A stretch of 64,000 nucleotides of DNA from Siphonodentalium dalli (GCA_032622095.1 CP136068.1:188783309-188847308), one strand, 5' to 3'. Positions 22,203 through 34,422 are shown, numbered from the stretch's first letter. A program made the numbers and translations. Notes: generated from the letters alone by a model not told the origin.

Positions 22203-23315
22203 ATGAGTTCCACATCACCTATCGTAATTGCTGACGATTCTGGCGACGGGACACCCGAGAGGGATGTTCCCAATATCGTAAGTTTTTGAATATTTTATAG
22301 TAGTAGATAGCGACAATGTTTGGAGGGTCAGTAAACTTGCTACCGTTACGATTTGCAGCGACACATGGTAGCTTGCTAATTTGTCTTTTAGACCAACCCA
22401 ATCTCTATAATGCAGATTTTCTTTGTTAAAAGCGGGTTTCGTAATGAGTATATTATACTATTTTCAGTATAATATGGTTTTATTTTAATAACGGTTAACC
22501 ATTTGTTAGCAGTATTTATTGTGTAGTCGCGATAATTACATACTATTTTTTTCTCGACAATAAAAATATTCATTTTATATACAGGTCAGACGTATTCTGT
22601 TCCCACGTCCGATGACACGGGCAATGACAGCCCTTCGTGATGCCCTATATCAAGCCCTTAATAGTGTAAGCACATATTACGGATTCGAAATATTTGGTCT
22701 GTCTTTTTACTCCCCCCTTTTAAGAATATATGAAATATAACAAAACGTATTTTACCATCTAAACCCCATTTTCGTTGATACTCCCCCAACACAAGGACGG
22801 GGTGATGAAACCGTAAACACATATTATTTTATGTTTTAATATTTGACCCCCGCACCACCATTACCCTTTTAATAATATATGAGAACATTGTGTAAATATA
22901 TTACACGTTATACATTCTATAATGACGAGAGAGAATATCTTAACTAACCCCCACCCCCTGTTATTGACAGGACGCCGAGGATATATTAGATACCACGGTT
23001 GAGTGGTTATTAGAACCATGGGTGTCTGATGTGTCTGATGACGAAGCAGAAGTGTTATTAGGGGGCGATATTGACGGTGTCCAAGCTGTGAGCGACGAGG
23101 ACGAGGCGGCACTCCTCGCCGAGTCAGATATAGATGAGGATGCCTTACTGGCAGATACAGAGGGGTGCGAGTACGACCCCGGAGAGGGGCCCTCCCCCAA
23201 GAGAGCTCGACAGACAAGCGACGAGACGGTCGCGGAGGAGGAAGACTGCGAGTACGATTCAGACGAGGGTCCCGCCCCTAAGAAAGTTAAAAGAGAATTA
23301 AACATTTGTTTCTAA
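22203..23315 (+). CDS. three-exon gene for acidic, NLS-bearing protein of unknown function
   Basis: Exons 22203-22277, 22585-22665 and 22971-23315 join in phase 0 with canonical GTAAG donors and CAG acceptors, giving ~166 residues. Exon 2 encodes a short basic/helical segment (VRRILFPRP, then TALRDALYQALN). Exon 3 is strongly acidic (DVSDDEAEVLL, AVSDEDEAALLAE) and carries two related C-terminal modules, CEYDPGEGPSPKRAR and CEYDSDEGPAPKKVKREL, whose basic ends look like nuclear localisation signals. A TATA box precedes it. I do not recognise the family; an acidic nuclear regulator or chaperone-like protein is possible. It lies between the two Polintons and might derive from one, but no homolog exists in element 2. 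Confidence 0.6.
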
Positions 23316-24044
23316 ACAGTTTGTTTATGGATTATTTATTTTCGAAAACAGGTAGGGTAAAATATTTTTGTAGTGTTATATGCATATACGTGGACACTGT
23401 TGTAGATAGTGGATGTTTACAGTTTTGGCGAGGGATATTTCTTTTTCGGTTTTGTTTTTTTTAAACATAATGTTATTGCTTGTGAATTTCCGAAATAGCT
23501 TTTCCATGCAAAATTTTCACCTCGCCTTTATAGAGAGTGTGTATGGCGTGATAATTGTTGCTTGGCACGCTTTGTTTTGGAGACTACCAATAGTAGCGTT
23601 GTAAGAATTGTACTGCCGACGTTTTTTTTTGTGGAACCTTTGGCATTGATATTAGCTTCGCGTTAAAAGCATATGTTTTAGAGTTGTACTAGAAATCTGT
23701 CGAGAATACGTTGACTTATATGCATATACATTCATAATATTTGTCCCTATAAGATGTTTTCACTTACCCCCGTTATATCCTCCGCTATGTTACATTTTCG
23801 TTATAGTGATCAGGATTCTATGACGTTATCAGCTGTGATATAAGCAGCAACTCTACGTTTGGCCTTATATAGACACACTGTTGACAACACCCCCTACTTA
23901 AATTTGAAAATTGATTGTAGATATTGACAAAGGGTCAGGACCTGTAATAAATTTAAAAGTTTCGTGTATATTCTGCCACATTTGAAACTTTGTATCACAC
24001 GATAATTGCCAATTAAAATTAACATTTCCGGTCATTGGGACTGA
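23316..24044. other. no recognised gene
   Basis: AT-rich downstream flank of the acidic gene. Contains no supported exon. Confidence 0.4.
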
Positions 24045-24250
24045 TGACTTCGGCGCAATAGCCTGTGGTAACGGCTAATGTAGGTAAATTGAAAGCGCCT
24101 CATTAGTGTTGAAATTGATCACCTATAGAAGGACTGTATATATTGACAAAAAGGTCCTTCGGCGCAATAGCCCGTGGTAACGGCTAAATGTCGGTAACTT
24201 GAAAGCTCCTCATTAATATTGAAAATTGATTACCTATCGACGGACTATTT
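24045..24250. repeat. ~112-bp tandem duplication
   Basis: cttcggcgcaatagcc and gtggtaacggctaa occur at 24049 and again at 24157, followed by related text. A decayed third relative starts near 23905. Confidence 0.65.
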
Positions 24251-24356
24251 TAGAAGGACCTATTCCAGTGAAAGTTTGTCAAGCTTAATTAAAGCAAATA
24301 GACGGACGCGCACCTCTGGGGGCAAAACGGTTTAAGTTCAATGGAACCATTATACT

Positions 24357-24830
24357 TTACTAGCGTGCACACTTGTATGTTTTTCTGTTATGTAACTACC
24401 TTAAGTGCGTATAAATAGTTGTAACGGAGATGATGCCAAGCGGTGCCAAAAATAGGAATTTACCATTTTGCCCCTAAAGATAAAATGTGACATACAATGC
24501 CGAAAATAGGAAATACTTTACTAACGTACACACTTGTATGTTTTTCTGTTATGTAACTACCTTAAGTGCGTATAAATAGTTGTAACGGAGATGATACCAA
24601 GCGGTGCCAAAAATAGGAATTTACCATTTTGCCCCTAAAGATAAAGTGTGATATACAATGCCTAAAATAGGAATTTACCATTTTTGGCATGGTGCCATAG
24701 ACGGTGCCATATGGTGCCATACGGTGACAGATGGTGTCATACAATGCCAAAAATAGGCATTTACCATTTTTGGCATGGTGCCATAGACGGTGCCATATGG
24801 TGCCAAACATGGCATTTACCAACTTGCCCC
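24357..24830. repeat. ~157-bp tandem duplication and GGTGCCA-rich repeat
   Basis: 24357-24512 is repeated nearly unchanged at 24515-24670 (cacacttgtatgtttttctg, taaatagttgtaacggagat). It is followed by nested short repeats of atggtgccatagacggtgcc at 24690-24800. Confidence 0.8.
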
Positions 24831-24839
24831 TAAACCGGT

Positions 24840-24955
24840 GTGTATGCAGCAACCTAGACACTCGTTGTATGAGTTCGACGAGAGGTAGGAATGCGAATAT
24901 CTTTACCACAAGGCACTCCGGGAAGTCATCAAGCGAGAGAGGTTCCGAGACAGAT
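24840..24955 (-). pseudogene. F-box exon fragment
   Basis: After a good splice acceptor (polypyrimidine then CAG at 24956-24958 on minus), the frame encodes SLDDFPECLVVKIFAFLPL followed by VELIQRVSR, the typical N-terminal half of an F-box, which recruits substrates to SCF ubiquitin ligases through Skp1. The similarity then runs into the GGTGCCA repeat, and no donor or further exon is seen. It may be a remnant of a host gene or sequence captured by a repeat. Confidence 0.5.
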
Positions 24956-25371
24956 CTGAAAATACAAGAAAAATGTAGTTGTATAATAAACCACATACTA
25001 AGATTTCTTGAGCTCAAACTGACATGGATTTACAGGCAGGCTACAGAACTATCTAGAAAATAGTGTATAACACAATTAATACATAACAATCAAGAAATTC
25101 GACAAACTGACCTCCAAACTATTTCGAAACACATACTCATTTTTTTCAGTTTGCAAAGCTTTATCGGAACAATTAAAAATAAATGCATGCTTCTATCCGG
25201 TCATGTATTGCCGACTTGTCAAAATCATGCTATCATAAATTGAACATATAGCTATAGACAATGGAATGCTGCACATAATTTCAAATAATTGACTTAATTC
25301 CAATTGATTGACATTATGTGTATTTCTCTTCATAACTGGAGTGTCGCCGTACACCCGTCACACATTAATGG

Positions 25372-26038
25372 TTGATGATGGGGGGTCTGGCTGGGGGTAA
25401 AGAGGGCGTGTCTTAAGCTCCCCCAATTTCTAAAGGTTCCACAATGCGTCAATGGGTCCTTTGTCCCCCTTTGTTTCGCCTATTGTCTTAATGGGCCAAT
25501 GGTAGGGATTTATTAGGGGTCCTTATTGTATGAAAACCCATCCTTTTCCTTCTCACTTATATGATAGGTAGAATGAATTAATGAAGCCCCTCCTTTTCGT
25601 TCTTAATTATTTGATAGGTTTTAATTAATTAAAGTCGCTCATTCTTAATTATATGATAGGGTACCGAAACTCCTCCTTATTCGAACAACAATGGCATTCA
25701 GAATTATTCTGATAACCGAGCGCCAATGATAGAACCACACGTGAATCGTGCACCTGCTTAGACCGCGCGTTTTCGATGCACCTGCATAGTCACCTGGTTA
25801 GACCACACTATCCTGAAACAATGGAATCTTGCACCTGCAGAGTCACCTGGTTAGACCACGCTATCCTGAAACAATGGAGTCCCGCCACAATTATTTAGCG
25901 TCACGCACGCCTCGTGCACCTGCTTAGACCGCGCGTTTTCGAAAGCGTGCCCAAACCTGACTAATTTATTCACCCCCACCACACGTTCCCCGAACAATGG
26001 AATCCAGCCCTTAAATTGTCATTATCAAATTGGGAAAT
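25372..26038 (+). repeat. left terminal inverted repeat of element 2
   Basis: Matches the reverse complement of 41051-41717 with few differences, for example over gtctggctgggggtaaagag, caatgcgtcaatgggtcctt and ctgaaacaatggagtcccgc. It contains internal sub-repeats: cctgcatagtcacctggtta and cacctgcagagtcacctgg, and gcgcgttttcga twice. Confidence 0.95.
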
Positions 26039-27010
26039 CATAAGGGAATCAATCAAAAACGACTTCTGGATTTGATTGACATCTAATGGACAAACATATT
26101 TACCATATAAAAGGCTTATGTATCTCAACAATGTTATTACAGTTCGCCATTTCGGATGCTCACAACGTATTATAAGGTATGTCTTTATTTATAAAAAGTA
26201 TATTAGTAAGCCATTTATAATGGCCCTTAAATGTCATTACAATGTTATTGTAAACAATGTTACTCACTATTCAAGCAATATTCCCCAATTTTACATAAAA
26301 AACACTTTCGAGTTTCGCCATTTGAATATTTCTCACTATTCAAGCAATATTGCCCAATTTTCCATATAAAAACACTTTCGAGTTTCCCCATTTGAATATT
26401 TTTCTACATTCTTTGACAATTTTATCATTTTTAATATGTGTTAAGCCAATGCATTCTCTTATATATGTGAGGCGACCTATCGCTTAATTGTATACGCTAA
26501 CTATGAATGCAGATGGCAGATCACAAACATTTGAATAGAGAGAAGGCTATTATCGATCGCCTAATTCTACACGCAGTCAAATTTCAATGAATGAGGAATG
26601 CTGTTGTCATTGTGATGTTTATAGTATTCCGTAGTAAATGATGGATTTAAATTGTATAGTAAATAACGATCAATGCCGCTGTCATGGTAAATCTTTATGC
26701 GGTGCATATGACCTTGTATTTAAAAGGGCAAAAACTGTTTGTTAGTTGAATGCATACATATTACGGCTCTCATTTTGAACTTGCCTGATGTCCATTATCT
26801 CACCGATTAAGGGCCAGAAATGTTCTATATATGTGTTAGGTTACTTGGTATTATAATGAAATGTGTTAGAAAATATATTGCATTAAAATGTGCATTATTA
26901 GTGAACCCTTTTCGGATCAATAGTGAACTATAACATACATCCTAACTTCATGGTCACATCTTTAGGCACAAATGGGTATTACAATAATACAATAATAACC
27001 TTATACATAT
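26039..27010. other. non-coding left interior of element 2
   Basis: No supported gene. A 69-bp tandem duplication at 26263-26402 contains cactattcaagcaatatt and cactttcgagttt. The stretch agccaatgcattctcttata near 26445 resembles, on the other strand, repeats at 59740 and 60130. Confidence 0.5.
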
Positions 27011-27490
27011 TTATTCAGCCATAGATCCACAACATTTTGTACAAGTCATATAACTCTCCTGGTTTCCGTGCGAAAATGAGCAAGGAATAAAATCCTTAAA
27101 GTCGGGAATAGCGTTAGAAATGTCATTCTTGATAGAACGAATAATGTCAAATTCAGCCTCACTTAAAATAAATCCATGCTTCGATGGTTTCATTTCAGCA
27201 TCATTTTTATAGAATCTTCTGACGTGTATTAATCCATAGTCACTCGAGTAGCATAGATACCAGTCACTCCCTATATGATATTCCACCGAACGTTTCTCTG
27301 ATATCGCCTCTTTAATGTCATCTAAGAATGAACTCATATTGTACCATTCATCTCTGTCCAAAGCAACGCCATACTTGTCAGGAAATATTCCATCATTAAA
27401 TCTTCTTATATGTATTTTGTGACCTTTGAAGTCATTGACAGTTACGAATTTCTGGTTCCCAATTTGATGTTTATATACGTCCATGTTCAC
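27011..27490 (-). CDS. tandem PC4-like (transcriptional coactivator p15) domain protein
   Basis: 159 residues with two copies of one fold signature. Repeat 1 (~12-63): FVTVNDFKGHKIHIRRF, then KYGVALDRDEWYNM and a helix DDIKEAI. Repeat 2 (~70-130): WYLCYSSDYGLIHVRRF, KPSKHGFILSEAEF and a helix IKNDISNAI. The order beta-strands with DFKG...I.IRRF, then P.K.G..L...E, then helix matches the PC4/Sub1 ssDNA-binding domain, which acts as a dimer in RNA polymerase II initiation, replication and repair; two repeats in one chain could mimic the dimer. The C-terminus has CTKCC. Divergent from the polymerase, with its own TATA box. Could serve as transcription cofactor or replication ssDNA-binding protein. 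Assignment is by pattern, not search. Confidence 0.72.
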   Translation of the reverse strand: MNMDVYKHQIGNQKFVTVNDFKGHKIHIRRFNDGIFPDKYGVALDRDEWYNMSSFLDDIKEAISEKRSVEYHIGSDWYLCYSSDYGLIHVRRFYKNDAEMKPSKHGFILSEAEFDIIRSIKNDISNAIPDFKDFIPCSFSHGNQESYMTCTKCCGSMAE

Positions 27491-27533
27491 CGAATGTTAT
27501 TCAATAAATGACACCCTTATTCAAACTGCCTCT

Positions 27534-27541
27534 TATTTATA
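27534..27541 (-). promoter_or_regulatory. TATA box of the PC4-like gene
   Basis: TATAAATA on the minus strand, about 44 bases before the ATG at 27490. Confidence 0.55.
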
Positions 27542-27545
27542 CATA

Positions 27546-28080
27546 ATATTAGCCAATCATATCCCTTTATTGGGTCATGTCTAAAAATAGAATTTACACG
27601 TATGAGTCATGGCTATACTTAGCCGACCTAAGCTTATTTTCGTAACGTGTTCAGACCTGCCTTTTTCAACATTGGATGAATCACGTATGAGTCATGGCTA
27701 TACCTCGTATTTAGCCAATCATATCCCTTTATTGGGTCATGTCTAAAAATAGAATTTACGGGTATGAGTCATGGCTATACTTAGCCGATCGAAGCTTATT
27801 TTCGTAACGTGTTCAGACCTGCCTTTTTCAACATTGGATGAATCACGTATGAGTCATGGCTATACCTCGTATTTAGCCAATCATATCCCTTTATTGGGTC
27901 ATGTCTAAAAATAGAATTTACGGGTATGAGTCATGGCTATACTTAGCCGATCGAAGCTTATTTTCGTAACGTGTTCAGACCTGCCTTTTTCAACATTGGA
28001 TGAATCACGTATGAGTCATGTCTATACATCGTACTTACCCAATCAAATCCCTTAGGTCATGTCTAAAAATAGCATTTACT
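27546..28080. repeat. 162-bp tandem array between divergent PC4-like and PolB genes
   Basis: Starts at 27551, 27713, 27875 and a decayed fourth at 28037. Each unit holds agccaatcatatcccttt, gtcatggctatact and ttcgtaacgtgttcagacct. An agccaatcat (CCAAT-box-like) motif begins each unit. Its position between two TATA boxes suggests an enhancer-like or origin-like role (inference). Confidence 0.85.
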
Positions 28081-28083
28081 TCA

Positions 28084-28091
28084 TATATAAG
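28084..28091 (+). promoter_or_regulatory. TATA box of the polymerase gene
   Basis: TATATAAG lies 47 bases before the ATG at 28138, supporting that start over the upstream ATG at 28018, which is inside the tandem array. Confidence 0.6.
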
Positions 28092-28137
28092 TCCTACCAA
28101 CGGTCCATCATTCTTATTACTCATTTACTTCCAGAAT

Positions 28138-31100
28138 ATGGCGGCTCAACAGATTGCTTACTCTTTGTACCAAAACGGTGTTCGGGCTGAAAACTTCGCC
28201 CTCAACTCGCTTAACAATGGACAATCTGTCAACGTTGAGGTTTATAATCAATTACTTCAACTCGAAAGGACGAATCGACAGCCTGCGATATATTTACCAC
28301 AGGGATCTATGCAGTATGCACAGCAGCCTATAGTGAATTATCAACAACCTACAGCTCAACAACCGTTTCAACCAGTATATTATGCACAACCGACGCAACA
28401 ACAAGTTGGCATACCCTACCCACAACCTCAGTATATGGTGCCTAGTCAACGACAACCACAGTATATAATGACTACTCAACAACCTCAGCATACAGTACCT
28501 AGTCAACAACTGCAGTATATGATGCCTACGCAACAAGCGGCTCAATTTATTCAGGTACCACACATCACCGGGACGGGACAAATGGCGACTAACGCACCAG
28601 CGTCTCAACCACATAATGACACCACACGTGCAACGGATGTGACTCCATCAGCGCAACCCTCGGACGTCACTCAGGCGACTCAACCATTCGATGTCATTCA
28701 GGAGACTCAACCATTCGATGTCACGGAACAACTTAATGCAAGTGAATCGTCAACTTCTAGTCCATCATCAACTACTCAACAATCCGCTTCTACTCAACCA
28801 TCATCAACTGATACTCAACAATCAACTGCTGCTCAACAATCAACTGCTGCTCAACAGTCAACTTCTCAACAGTCAACTTCTAGTCAACCATCAACTTCTA
28901 GTCAACCAACCATTTCTACTCAACCATCGACTTCTACATCACACGGAAAGCCATATTCCATCACTTTAAGAGACATTAAAACATTCAAACACGGTGCGTT
29001 CGAAAACATCTATGACATCAAATTCGACAGCAGTCTTATGGGGGAAAAATTTGTCCTATTACACGACGAATTATTAGCTATGTTCCGGGACGTTATGTCT
29101 AGTGTTAGAGGTCATAATGATCATCTCGGCCGTGTCACAATTCGAACGGATCAACTGGACAGAGAAATCACAACAGGTTTGAAAGATTGGAAAAATTTAA
29201 CACCGGAATTAATTATGGAACATATCACCAACGTTTTAACATCACACGAAAATATTAATTTAGACCATTCATTCGTCGTCACTGTCGGTGCCATAAAAGC
29301 CCCTAATGGCGGAAAAGGTGGCCGAGTTTTCGAAGGACCTTCTTCTGTATTTAAAAAAAAATCTATGGTTACCATCAAGAATGATGATGTCACGTGTATG
29401 GCCAGAGCGATTATCGTCGCTGTCGCTAAAATAAAAAAAGTTCCAAATGAGGAATGGCCTTCAGTGAAAGAACAATATCCATCTAAATCAAGACTGGACA
29501 TATTTTTACAACATCACATCCTTTCCGATACTTACTACAGAGATCTCCAAAAGACCACGTGCGAATATCAGAAGGTCGCGGCCATAGCCCTACTAAATGA
29601 ACTGGAATTACCTACCGATGAACCCGGCTCATTGATACAACTTCAACACTACGAACACTTCTGGCATATTAATATCATCGTGTTATCTGCAGACTCTGGA
29701 AACAAAGTCATCAGGGCATCTTCCAACTATGACAACAACATATATCTATATCTACACGATCATCACTTCGACGTCATAAACAGTCCCACAGGATTTCACA
29801 ATTCATCATATTGGTGTGAGAAATGTTTAATTCCATACAATGAGAAAGACAAACATCTATGCCAGTATATATGTTTCACGTGTAAAGATAAGGAGTGCAT
29901 CGAAAATGGACCGCTATCTTGTATAAAATGCCATCAAAAGTGCAATTCAATGGACTGTTTCGAAAAACACAAGACCGGTAACAAACCACTATGTGACCGC
30001 TATTGGAAGTGTACCTCCTGTTTTAAAGTTGTGGCTGTGGGAAATAGGGATATGGATAAAGACCCGCATAGGTGTTATGAATGGAAATGCAACCAATGTA
30101 AGGTCTGGATCGTCGGTAGTCACGACTGTTATATCAGAGTGGCATCCAAGAAGGAAAAAGTGCAGAAGTTTATGTTTTATGACTTTGAAACCTGCCAGGA
30201 CAAGACGTACCGATGTCCAAATTATCAACCGGCTGGCCAGTGTCCTTCATGCACCGACGAGCAATCGTGCAACACTTGTAAAAGGTACGTTTTATTAACA
30301 ATGCTTTGACAGAATATATTGTTATACTCTATCTTGACTAATTCTATTTTTTAGATGCAAGCATACTACATCGCCATATATGTATCAATAAACGAAATAT
30401 TTACCTATCATTGTATATCTTGACTAATTCTATTTTAGATGTGTATCCTGTAAGCTCCCATATTGTGGATTAAACCGACATTTGCCCCGTTACGTCGTCG
30501 CTCAATCAGCGTGTGAAATATGCATGGATTTACCAGTAAACACACAGTCAAAATGCGACAGCTGCGGGAGTCGATGTGAAATATGTGGGAAACGTGACAA
30601 AAAGAAGCAGTTCATGACCAGGCCTTGCGAGGAATGTGGACAACGACAATTCGAAGCTAAAGGGCCATCCACAGTTCGGAGATTGGCTGTTTAATGATGC
30701 TCACAAAGATTTCGTCATTATAGCACACAACAGTAAAGGTAATTACACATTTTCTAGGTTATCATTTATTACACACCATCCACAAATTACTAAGTCATTT
30801 ATTACACACAACATACATTATTAAATTTCTATGTTATTACACACACCACCCACATTATTAAATTGCTATGTTATTACACACACACACAACCCACATTATT
30901 AAATTTGTATGTTATTTATTACACACCACCCACACACAGCCCACATTATTAAATTTCTAGATTATTAATTTTGCTATTTTTTCCTAGGGTATGACGCTGT
31001 ATTTCTATTGGAATATTTAATGGACCGTGGCACACATCCATCTCACCTAGTCTATTCTGGCACAAAAATTATGCTGATGAAAACCAAACACAATCAACGT

Positions 31101-34100
31101 GTGATAGATTCACTCAATTTCATAGCTATGAGACTGGCGGCTTTGCCTCGGGCGTTTGGTTTGACAGAATTAAAGAAAGGTGAGTGACAATTATATGGAC
31201 ATTATTATTTATATGGGCCGAAACTAATCTTATTTTTCAGCCAAAAATTAGTGGCCTATTTAATAATATTCTTCTTTTTTTTGGTCTTTCTAGGTCATTT
31301 TCCACATTTCTACAATACAGAAGCCAATGAAAAATACAAAGGTCCCTACCCACTACCTGAATACTTCGGCGTCGACACTATGTCTGTAGCAGGGAGAGAA
31401 GAATTCATGAAGTGGTATACTAGTAAGAGTGGCGAAACATTCTGCATGGAAACAGAATTAAAGGGATATTGCAGGTCGGATGTAGATATATTGCGCCGTG
31501 CGTGTATCTCCTTCAGGAAAATGTTCTTGGATGTCACGGAGGGAAAAGTAGACCCTTTCAACTTCACCACTATTTCAGGGGCCTGTATGTTCGCGTACAA
31601 AACATTGTTTCTAGAAGAGACTTATACAGTGACTGTTGATGCCGAGGAAAATGTCCCTATGATCAAGGCGAATGATGAATGTCGCCTTCTGCTAAATGGT
31701 GAATGGGTAGATGCTGCTGATTATGATGTAACTGATGAAAAATTTATCAGCACACCCCTCGCCAAAGTCACACCGTCATCCGGTGATAAGCATTCCCTGG
31801 CCTCCATACAGTGGCTCGAATGGCTAGCTCAGCAGAGAAACATAAAAATCTCACACGCCAGGAATGGAAAAGAATTCGTTATTCCCGGAACTACGAGAAT
31901 GAGGGTAGATGGTTACTGCGCCGAAACCAAAACGTGCTTCGAGTACAACGGCTGTGCATTTCACGGTTGTAAGGACTGCTTTCCGAAGAAACGTTATACA
32001 ACCAAACTGCCCATGACGAAGCATTCCATGGTTGAGGCATACAGTCAAACACTCGCAAAAGCCAAAATAATACGAAGTGCTGGATTCAAACTAGTCACTA
32101 TGTGGGAACATGATTGGAATCGCCTGACTAAACACGACCCTCAAGTGAAAGAATTCCTGTCCACATTCTACATTCCATCACCTTTGGACCCCAGAGAAGC
32201 GTTTTTCGGAGGTGAGTATCTTAGAGACATTTTAAAATGTTTTTCAATAAAAATGACTTGTTTCGAAATTACACACATATTTTTCAATCACACATACTCA
32301 TTACACTTTGTTTCGTTACCCTAGGTCGTACCAATGCCTGCAAGTTATACTACGATGCCAAAGAAGAAGAGAAAATACTCTATCGTGACTATACGAGCCT
32401 CTACCCATATGTGGTACGTTGTTTTTATTACACACCATTTTTAAAACTCTGATAAAAATTGAAAAAAAAAAAATTTAATTTGAAAAAAAAACCATTCTAT
32501 TTAAAATCAACTTATTTTTCAGAACAAGTACTCCAAATATCCTTGCGGGCATCCAGAAAGAATATATGAGAACTTCAAAGACATATCAGAATACTTCGGG
32601 CTGGCCAAAGTGACGATATTACCACCGAGGGGGTTGTATCACGCGGTTCTACCAGTAAGGTGAGTACCATGCTTCCATTAATAAATGTCAGGTATTTCAT
32701 ACTGTATTTTTGTAGATCCAATGGGAAATTATGGCTCTCGAAACCATTAATAAATGTCAGTCATAATACTGTATTTTGTGTAGGTCTAATGGGAAACTGA
32801 AATTCGGGCTCTGTCGAAGTTGTATGCAGAATGAAAATCAGCAAACTTGTGACCACTCTGAAGCCCAAAGGTGCATAGAAGGCGTATGGGCAACACCCGA
32901 ACTTAATGTGGCATTGGAGAAAGGATATGTACTACAGGAAATACACGAAGTGTGGCACTGGGACAAAACTAGCCAGTATAGCAAGATCTCTGGAACTGGA
33001 GGGAATTTCTCACAATATGTAAACACGTAAGTATTATTTTAATATCATGATTATTTATATTAACCTTTTTTTTTTGGGAGTATCATCTTATGATTACTTA
33101 TATGTCCTAGTGTCTTTGATGTTCCCTAATGACTACTTATATTTTAATAGATTCCTGAAGGTGAAGCAGTCAGCTAGTGGATGGCCAGATTGGTGCCATA
33201 ATGAAAAGGATAAAGCCAAATACATACATGACTATCAGGAAAATGAAGGAATACAGTTGGACTATGATAAGATTGAGAAAAACCCTGGACTTAGAAGCGT
33301 CGCTAAATTGATGTTAAATAGGTGAGTTCGTATACAATACTTTTTAAAAAAATTGGAAAAAAAAAAATTGAAAAAAAAAAAAATGTTGTTGAAAAAAATC
33401 CCATTTTTTTATATACGTGTATACTAATCACTAATCAATCTTGTAATCACTCAGCTTCTGGGGAAAATTTGGAGAACGTCTCAATCAGGCTAACACAGAG
33501 ATTATACACGACAGCGAGCCCAAGAAATTCTTCAATGCCATTAGCGACCAGACAAAAATACTGAAGGACTTCCATATCATCGGCAACAGTCATATCCAAC
33601 TGCAGTATACCTACGATGATAAGTTCATCGTTGATGACAACAAGACTAATATATACATAGCTGTGTTCACGACGTGTTTCGCCAGGCTAAGATTATACTC
33701 TGCCCTCGATCATCTCGGAGAAAGCGTCCTATATTTCGATACAGGTGAGTCATTACATTAGGGTGTAGTTTAATCACATAACCAATTGTGACTAATTGTA
33801 TAATGGACCTAGCAGGTGAATGAAATCATTACACATACCCCTTATATTTGTGGTTGATGACCTGTGTGACTAATATTTGTGCAATAACCATAATGTACCC
33901 CTTATATGCCAGTGTGACTAATAGCTTCATTTTATATTACAGAATGCATGGGCCTCAACAAAGTTTTAAATATTATGTTCAATTTCTATTACAGACTCTG
34001 TCATCTATGTGAAAAGACCGGATGGTCCTGATGTATCAATTGGAGATTATCTGGGCGACTTCACTGACGAGCTAAAGGCTGATGATTACATAACGCACTT

Positions 34101-34422
34101 TCGATCAGGAGGTCCAAAGAATTACTGTTACCGTTCATTAAAGGGTGATGAATGCTGCAAAATTCGTGGATTTACACTGAACTATAAAAATTCGAAAGTT
34201 ATAAACTTTTCTGTCATGGATAACATGATTTCTAGGAAACGAAAACGAGAGTGCCGAGATGAAGAGGTATCACCTAGAAAAGTGTTTATAACAGAGAATC
34301 GCATTAACAGGGCGCGAGACCGTCCATTATTATATAATCGTGTACAAAACAAAAATTATAATATTGTGTATACCAAAAGGGTCATACAATCTGATTTAGA
34401 CACTCTACCATATGGCTATTGA
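28138..34422 (+). pseudogene. protein-primed family B DNA polymerase (PolB), 10 exons, one frameshift
   Basis: Replicates the element. Exons: 28138-30284, 30439-30738, 30988-31179, 31294-32211, 32325-32413, 32523-32659, 32784-33026, 33151-33321, 33455-33744, 33995-34422, all with GT-AG and matching phases. Order: Gln/Ser/Thr-rich N-terminus (~30-270), conserved domain, Cys-rich zinc-binding region, ExoI FYDFET, ExoII AHNSKG-YD, ExoIII YCRSDVDIL, an inserted Vsr-like endonuclease-type segment (VDGYC, FEYNGC, FHGC), motif A DYTSLYP, motif B KLMLN, motif C YFDT-DSVIYV, basic tail ending TLPYGY. Motif C is split by the last intron. In exon 2 the frame shifts by one base near 30665, so the copy is probably non-functional unless this is an assembly error. 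Start 28138 follows a TATA box; the frame is open further upstream, into the tandem repeat. Confidence 0.93.

Noticed and set aside
28018-28137. Upstream extension of the polymerase frame to the ATG at 28018
   Set aside because: It lies in the tandem array and upstream of the TATA box; 28138 is the first ATG downstream.
30345-30438. Alternative acceptor at ~30354 for polymerase exon 2
   Set aside because: The near-duplicate acceptor at 30438 gives the conserved frame (Cys-rich segment leading to ExoII); the first looks like a duplicated intron end.
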